In this document: one piece after another, positions 7,055 through 10,652 of the stretch
Layout of the letters: every line of letters begins with the position of its first letter
Position numbering within the stretch: position 1 is the stretch's first letter
Source of the DNA: JARRRD01 sp037381085
GTDB lineage: Bacteria > Nitrospirota > Thermodesulfovibrionia > Thermodesulfovibrionales > UBA6898
Direction of reading: 5' to 3'
Assembly (NCBI GenBank): GCA_037381085.1
Contig: JARRRD010000085.1
Location: 1-10,652 of the forward strand
DNA: 10,652 nucleotides
The notes under the pieces: model-generated
Database searches by the model: none
Seen by the model: the letters and a program-made list of their open reading frames with translations, nothing else
What the model was told of the DNA's origin: nothing
Position numbers and translations under genes: made by a program

Positions 7055-8434
7055 GTGAAGATAAGATTTCTTGGCGGTACGAGGACGGTGACAGGCTCCT
7101 GTTTCTATCTTACGGGAGAACACAGGATTCTTGTGGAGTGCGGGATGTATCAGGGGCATGGAGCCGACGAGATAAACAAGAGGAAATTCGAGTTCGATCC
7201 AGGCAGCGTGGACTGTCTCTTCCTGACACATTCACACCTTGACCACGTCGGCCTGGTTCCGAGGCTCGTAATGGAGGGTTTCAAGGGGAGGATTATCATG
7301 ACGGGGGTGGCGTCGGACATCGCCCAGTTGATCCTTTACGACTCGGCCCATATCCAGGAATCGGATACGGAGTGGCACAACAAAAGGGCCCTGCGGTCGG
7401 GTGGAGAACTGGCGGAGCCCTTATATACATCGGCCGACGTCGATACTGTGTTGCCACTTTTCGAGCGCAAGGAATATGACAGGGTCGAGACGCTCTGCGA
7501 GGGAGTCCGCTTCAGGTTCGTGAATGCCGGCCACATCCTCGGTTCATCTGTGCTCGAGCTGTGGTACCGCGACGGCGGCGCCGAGGAGAGAAAGATCGTC
7601 TTTTCCGGCGATATAGGGAAGAAGGACAACCCTATTGTCAATGATCCCGCCTTCGTGCGGGAGACCAATTACCTCACGGTCGAATCGACGTACGGCAACA
7701 GGAACCATAAGAGCATGGAAAGCTCCGTTGACGAACTTGTCGATGTCGTCAAGACTACATTCAGAAGAGGGGGGAACGTCATTATACCTTCTTTTGCCCT
7801 CGGTAGGACCCAGGACATCCTCTTCGTACTTAACAAGCTGGTAAGGGAAAAGAGACTTTACAGGATCGACGTGTTCATAGACAGCCCGCTTGCCGAAGGC
7901 ATCACGCGTGTATACGAGGCCCATGAGGAGTTATTTGACGAGGAGGCGAAGCGTCTCTTCAACACGGAGAGCACGGAAGGTATGCGGATCCGTTTCACAA
8001 AGAGCGTTGAAGATTCCATGACGCTGAACAAAATCAAAAAAGGTGCAATCATTATCGCCAGTTCGGGCATGTGTGAAGGGGGCAGGATCCGTCACCATCT
8101 CAAGCACAACCTCTGGAGAAGCGAGTGCAGCGTTGTATTTGTGGGTTATCAGGCGGAAGGGACGCTGGGGAGGGAGATTGTCGACGGCGCCAAATCGGTT
8201 GAACTGTTCGGAGAAAAGATAGTGGTGAGGGCGGGTATCCACACGCTGGGCGGATTTTCGGCCCACGCCGACCAGCGGGAACTTGTCGACTGGATATCCA
8301 GATTCACAGGCAGGCCCGAGATCTTCATCGTCCACGGCGAAGAGCAGGCTTCGCTGGATTTCCAGACCCTGATAAATGATCGGTTTCATTATAAGACGCA
8401 CGTGCCCGAGAGAGGACAGGAGTTCTGGATATGA
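7055..8434 (+). CDS. beta-CASP metallo-beta-lactamase fold ribonuclease
   Basis: 459 aa, the normal length for bacterial and archaeal CPSF73-like MBL/beta-CASP nucleases. Metal-site motifs are complete: THSHLDH (58-64), the GH motif at H160 (NAGHILGS) and D186 (SGDIGK). The beta-CASP motifs follow: A as E210 (VESTYGNR), B as H404 (GGFSAHAD) and C as H427 (IVHGEE). The conserved IIPSFALGRTQ (243-253) and ASSGMCEGGR (335-344) are also present. All catalytic residues are intact, so an active Zn-dependent RNA endo/5'-exonuclease in the cytoplasm is likely; the target RNAs are unknown. The GTG start follows GGGAGG (7045-7050, 4 nt spacing). No upstream in-frame ATG is better. It has no clear functional link to its neighbours and sits between the porin terminator and the AT-rich stretch. 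Confidence 0.94.
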   Translation: MKIRFLGGTRTVTGSCFYLTGEHRILVECGMYQGHGADEINKRKFEFDPGSVDCLFLTHSHLDHVGLVPRLVMEGFKGRIIMTGVASDIAQLILYDSAHIQESDTEWHNKRALRSGGELAEPLYTSADVDTVLPLFERKEYDRVETLCEGVRFRFVNAGHILGSSVLELWYRDGGAEERKIVFSGDIGKKDNPIVNDPAFVRETNYLTVESTYGNRNHKSMESSVDELVDVVKTTFRRGGNVIIPSFALGRTQDILFVLNKLVREKRLYRIDVFIDSPLAEGITRVYEAHEELFDEEAKRLFNTESTEGMRIRFTKSVEDSMTLNKIKKGAIIIASSGMCEGGRIRHHLKHNLWRSECSVVFVGYQAEGTLGREIVDGAKSVELFGEKIVVRAGIHTLGGFSAHADQRELVDWISRFTGRPEIFIVHGEEQASLDFQTLINDRFHYKTHVPERGQEFWI

Positions 8435-8522
8435 CTCAAAGAATGGCATTTTGTTATTGAATCCGTAAGCTCCTAATTATAAGAACTTATTTCCGTTGTA
8501 AGCCTCTATTTTTCTCAATTTT

Positions 8523-8531
8523 TGCTATAAT
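8523..8531 (+). promoter_or_regulatory. extended -10 promoter-like site
   Basis: TGCTATAAT matches the extended -10 consensus TGnTATAAT exactly, which can work without a good -35; none is seen at the right distance. The predicted start near 8538 would give a leader of about 435 nt in front of the PqqD-like gene. Confidence 0.5.
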
Positions 8532-8818
8532 GACGGGGCATGGGGGAAATCCGTTGCTGAAAGTTACAAAAGGGGTACAGCGTTCTGTATCCAAAAGAAA
8601 CAAATTCAAACAATCAGTGGCCCCTTTTCGGGCTCTAGTGTCTCCGCTAAATTATCTTTTTTTATGTTAAGTATACCGCTGAAGGTGAGTTTCAGTTATT
8701 AACTAGCATTGATGCAAACAAAAAAAGTAACAAATTCAATGCAATATCTGAAACGACTGCTTTGGATGTCTTATCGATGGCATAAATGTTGCTGCCGATT
8801 ATGATGGGGTAGTTTTCC

Positions 8819-8936
8819 CTCGATGCGAATGTTTATCGAGAAGTCAAGGTTTGTCTCCTGCCGTGTGAGTCAGGCAGCGAAGCTTTGTCTGGGCACAGCT
8901 TGTTTCAGTATTGCATGTTACAAGGATTCTTGTAAA
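8819..8936 (+). other. cluster of hairpins in the putative leader of the PqqD-like gene
   Basis: Four successive inverted repeats are visible: CTCGAT/ATCGAG (8819-8840), CTGCC/GGCAG (8858-8877), AAGCT/AGCTT (8880-8901) and TTACAAG-GATT-CTTGTAA (8918-8935). The last is a perfect 7-bp stem ending about 27 nt before the Shine-Dalgarno. No known riboswitch consensus was recognised. Confidence 0.35.
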
Positions 8937-8972
8937 AGGTGAAGCCTGAAATTCTTAACGTTGGAGGTCAAA

Positions 8973-9443
8973 ATGAATGTGAATGGTTATCTGAGAATTA
9001 ATGCACCGAAAATAGTTCATGAAACGATCGATGAGGAAACAGTGATATTGAACCTCGACAACGGTAACTATTACAGCCTGTTAGGGGTGGGCGCTCAAAT
9101 TTGGGGATTTATTGAGAGCGGCGCACCGGTACATGAAATCGTTGAAAAAGTGAAATGCGATTATGCCAGCAACGGAACAGATGTGGACGAAGCAGTGAAC
9201 CAGTTCGTATTCGAACTTTGTCAGGAAGGTCTCACCGTTCCCGGGAAAACAGACACCAACCCGGACCTCCGGTTGCCTGCTGAAGAGAGAGAACACGAAG
9301 TAAGTGGGGATAAACAAATTTTTGCTGCTCCAGTTCTGAACAAATATAGTGATATGCAAGACTTGCTGTTATTGGACCCGATCCATGATGTTGATGAAGA
9401 AGCCGGATGGCCGACAAACAAGGCAGACCTGGAGAATAAATAG
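8973..9443 (+). CDS. PqqD/RRE-like protein with a leader-like C-terminal tail
   Basis: 156 aa. The ATG at 8973 is preceded by GGAGGT (8963-8968, 4 nt spacing). Residues ~8-90 look like a PqqD/RiPP-recognition-element fold: opening strands with VILNLDNGNYYSLLGVGAQI (24-43), then an IWGFIES helix and a GTDVDEAVNQFVFELCQEGL helix. Such domains bind the leader of a ribosomal peptide substrate and present it to modifying enzymes. After a charged linker (91-114) comes a tail of ~40 residues: IFAAPVLNKYSDMQDLLLLD (116-135), then PIHDVDEEAGWP (136-147). The F-x-x-P-x-L pattern resembles the YxxPxL motif of lasso-peptide leaders that RRE domains bind. The tail may be a substrate peptide in cis or a docking segment. 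The next gene is a RiPP-associated nucleotidyltransferase. Codon use and base composition are more AT-rich than in genes to the left. Confidence 0.8.
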   Translation: MNVNGYLRINAPKIVHETIDEETVILNLDNGNYYSLLGVGAQIWGFIESGAPVHEIVEKVKCDYASNGTDVDEAVNQFVFELCQEGLTVPGKTDTNPDLRLPAEEREHEVSGDKQIFAAPVLNKYSDMQDLLLLDPIHDVDEEAGWPTNKADLENK

Positions 9444-9611
9444 TACGGTCTTGACTTCCTTTTTAACTTTTTCGACAGTAACGCAAAAAGAAATACCTTC
9501 GCAGCTTAGGTCGCAAATAATTTCTTCTTAATAAGAAAATGGTTTTTCTTTCCCTTACGGATGATAATATCGCAGAACATGTGGGCTGCGATGGTCCTGA
9601 CGAGAACATCG

Positions 9612-10652
9612 ATGCAAATCCCTGAAGATCCCCCATTTGCGACAAAAGATCAGGAGTTACTCTTGCGCGCAGCTCTCCTCAAAGGGACGGACGCGGTTGA
9701 AGCGTGGAAAGAATGGCAAAGCGATACCGACTGGGAAGGCCATCTCGACAATGGATCATTTCGTTTGCTCCCTCTCCTATATGTGAATTTAAGACGGCTT
9801 CAGGTGAAGGATCCCTTAATGGGTAAACTCAAGGGGATCTATCTCAAGGCATGGTATGAAAACCAAAGATTATTTTTCGAAGCAAGCAAGATCATAGATT
9901 ATTTGCACAACGAAGGCATCCAAACAATTGTGCTCAAAGGAATACCGTTGGCGGTACTTCATTACAGGAACTATGGTGTTCGGCCGATGTCTGATATTGA
10001 TATTCTCGTCCCAGCTTCTCAAGCTGTGTTGACAGCTGACGCACTGAAAAGGGCAGGTTGGTCTCCGACGGCTTACGAGTCACTGGACGTCACTATGCAG
10101 TATCGGCACTCTCAGCAGTTTATTGGAGAATCAGGGACTGAAGTGGACTTACATTGGAACATCATGATGGAATCGACGAGGGTGGACCCCGCCTCTGATT
10201 TTTGGAGCAAGGCGGTGCCAATTAAAATACAGGGCGTCCCTTCTAATGCGCTGGATCCAACCGATATGCTTTTCCATGTGATCGTTCATGGAATAAAGTG
10301 GAACCCGGAGCCGCCTATTCGCTGGATTGCAGATGCCATGACCATCATTCAATCTAATAATCTGGACATAGACTGGACCAGGATAATCAGTCAAGCGAAG
10401 AAATATATGGTCTCTCTTCAAGTAAAGGAAGGACTGCATTACTTATATGACAAATTTCAGGCGCCGGTGCCAAAGACAATCATGGACAACATAAATGCCA
10501 TGCCTGTTTCGTATCTTGAACGATTTGAATACCGTCGGTTAGTAAGCAACGGTGAATGTTATAGCGGTACAATATTGGGCGGGTTCCCGGGTTATCTTAT
10601 CGGATATCTTCGACTGACCAGAGGTTCCGGTTTTCTGCCTTCATTTGGCGGA
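9612..10652 (+). CDS. nucleotidyltransferase family protein (PF14907-like), 3' end outside window
   Basis: 347 residues are visible from the ATG at 9612, with no stop before the edge. The N-terminal LLLRAALLKG and FRLLPLLYVNLRRL helices are followed by the nucleotidyltransferase core: TIVLKGIPLAVLHYRNYG (105-122), the two-Asp motif RPMSDIDILV (124-133, D128 and D130) and a third acidic position EVDLHW (177-182). RWIADAMTII (237-246) is also typical. This is the pattern of the uncharacterised nucleotidyltransferase family found in lasso-peptide and polysaccharide loci. Homologues in such clusters have been linked to peptide decoration, but the reaction here is unknown. In-frame ATGs at 9561, 9579 and 9591 would lengthen the N-terminus by 17, 11 or 7 residues. 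None has a ribosome site, and 9612 best fits the short family N-terminus. It lies 168 bp after the PqqD-like gene, probably in the same operon. Confidence 0.85.
   Translation, partial: MQIPEDPPFATKDQELLLRAALLKGTDAVEAWKEWQSDTDWEGHLDNGSFRLLPLLYVNLRRLQVKDPLMGKLKGIYLKAWYENQRLFFEASKIIDYLHNEGIQTIVLKGIPLAVLHYRNYGVRPMSDIDILVPASQAVLTADALKRAGWSPTAYESLDVTMQYRHSQQFIGESGTEVDLHWNIMMESTRVDPASDFWSKAVPIKIQGVPSNALDPTDMLFHVIVHGIKWNPEPPIRWIADAMTIIQSNNLDIDWTRIISQAKKYMVSLQVKEGLHYLYDKFQAPVPKTIMDNINAMPVSYLERFEYRRLVSNGECYSGTILGGFPGYLIGYLRLTRGSGFLPSFGG

Larger units (their letters stand above)
8435..8972. other. AT-rich non-coding stretch before the PqqD-like gene
   Basis: About 540 bp without a convincing gene on either strand. 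The lines at 8641-8760 are only about one third G+C, compared with well over half in the beta-CASP gene. It contains an extended -10 promoter-like site (8523-8531), an 11-bp direct repeat AACAAATTCAA (8599-8609 and 8729-8739), and several hairpins towards the downstream gene. The 46-codon frame at 8530-8670 starts inside the -10 site and has no ribosome site. No terminator is evident after the beta-CASP gene. It could be a long 5' leader, a site for a small RNA, or decayed mobile DNA. Confidence 0.6.

Noticed and set aside
7336..8449. Long minus-strand open frames opposite the beta-CASP gene, and similar long antisense frames opposite paaK, iorA and the porin
   Set aside because: They are mirror images of strongly conserved genes in GC-rich DNA, with no ribosome sites and no recognisable family.
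8530..8670. 46-codon frame beginning MTGHGGNPLLKVTKGVQRSV as a possible small protein or precursor peptide
   Set aside because: Its ATG overlaps the -10 site, no Shine-Dalgarno is present, the composition is basic and low in complexity, and it has no leader motif or plausible core.
9405..9440. A lasso core at the end of the PqqD-like protein: GWPTNKADLENK has Gly at position 1 and Asp at position 8
   Set aside because: Twelve residues is too short for a threaded lasso, the usual Thr at the penultimate leader position is missing, and a single Gly/Asp spacing can arise by chance.
1..10652. CRISPR arrays, tRNA or rRNA genes, transposases or integrases
   Set aside because: No regularly spaced repeats, no tRNA-like cloverleaf or rRNA segments and no transposase or integrase motifs were seen on either strand.

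Overview
The window looks like a chromosomal segment of an anaerobic Gram-negative bacterium. A ferredoxin-linked 2-oxoacid oxidoreductase implies low-potential anaerobic metabolism, and a secreted outer-membrane beta-barrel protein implies a double membrane. The gene styles resemble Nitrospirota or Desulfobacterota-type lineages, but that placement is an impression from gene content, not a proven assignment. The left ~8.4 kb is GC-rich. From about 8435 onward the DNA is visibly more AT-rich and the gene content changes character.

Left block (1-4300, minus strand, transcribed right to left): an operon for aryl 2-oxoacid oxidation. The order is iorA (large TPP and ferredoxin subunit of indolepyruvate:ferredoxin oxidoreductase), iorB (small subunit), a phenylacetate-CoA ligase of the PaaK type and a tandem-ACT-domain protein. 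iorA/iorB and iorB/paaK overlap by a few bases. Together they would convert aromatic amino-acid-derived 2-oxoacids (e.g. indolepyruvate, phenylpyruvate) to aryl-acetyl-CoA plus reduced ferredoxin, interconvert aryl-acetyl-CoA and the free acid, and possibly sense an amino acid through the ACT protein. The striking feature is that iorA is broken into two frames. The TPP portion ends early, and the 2x[4Fe-4S] ferredoxin tail is intact but lies in the -1 frame after an A/G-rich run near 2754-2763.

Middle block (4392-8434): an amidohydrolase-2 family TIM-barrel enzyme (minus strand) is divergent from an outer-membrane alginate-export-like beta-barrel protein (plus strand). The ~330 bp between them carries two different operator-like palindromes, each lying on a candidate promoter. 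The porin ends at a strong intrinsic terminator, followed by a beta-CASP metallo-beta-lactamase (RNA nuclease type) with its own promoter-like sequence.

Right block (8435-10652): a ~540 bp AT-rich non-coding stretch with an extended -10 promoter-like site and several hairpins leads into a PqqD/RRE-like protein and then a PF14907-type nucleotidyltransferase that runs off the window. This pairing is known from lasso-peptide and related RiPP clusters. The PqqD protein has an unusual C-terminal tail resembling a RiPP leader (F-x-x-P-x-L followed by an acidic, Leu-rich, Gly-Trp-Pro segment), so the edge of an uncharacterised peptide-modification locus probably begins here. The decisive neighbours (asparagine-synthase-like cyclase, protease, kinase) would lie beyond 10652.
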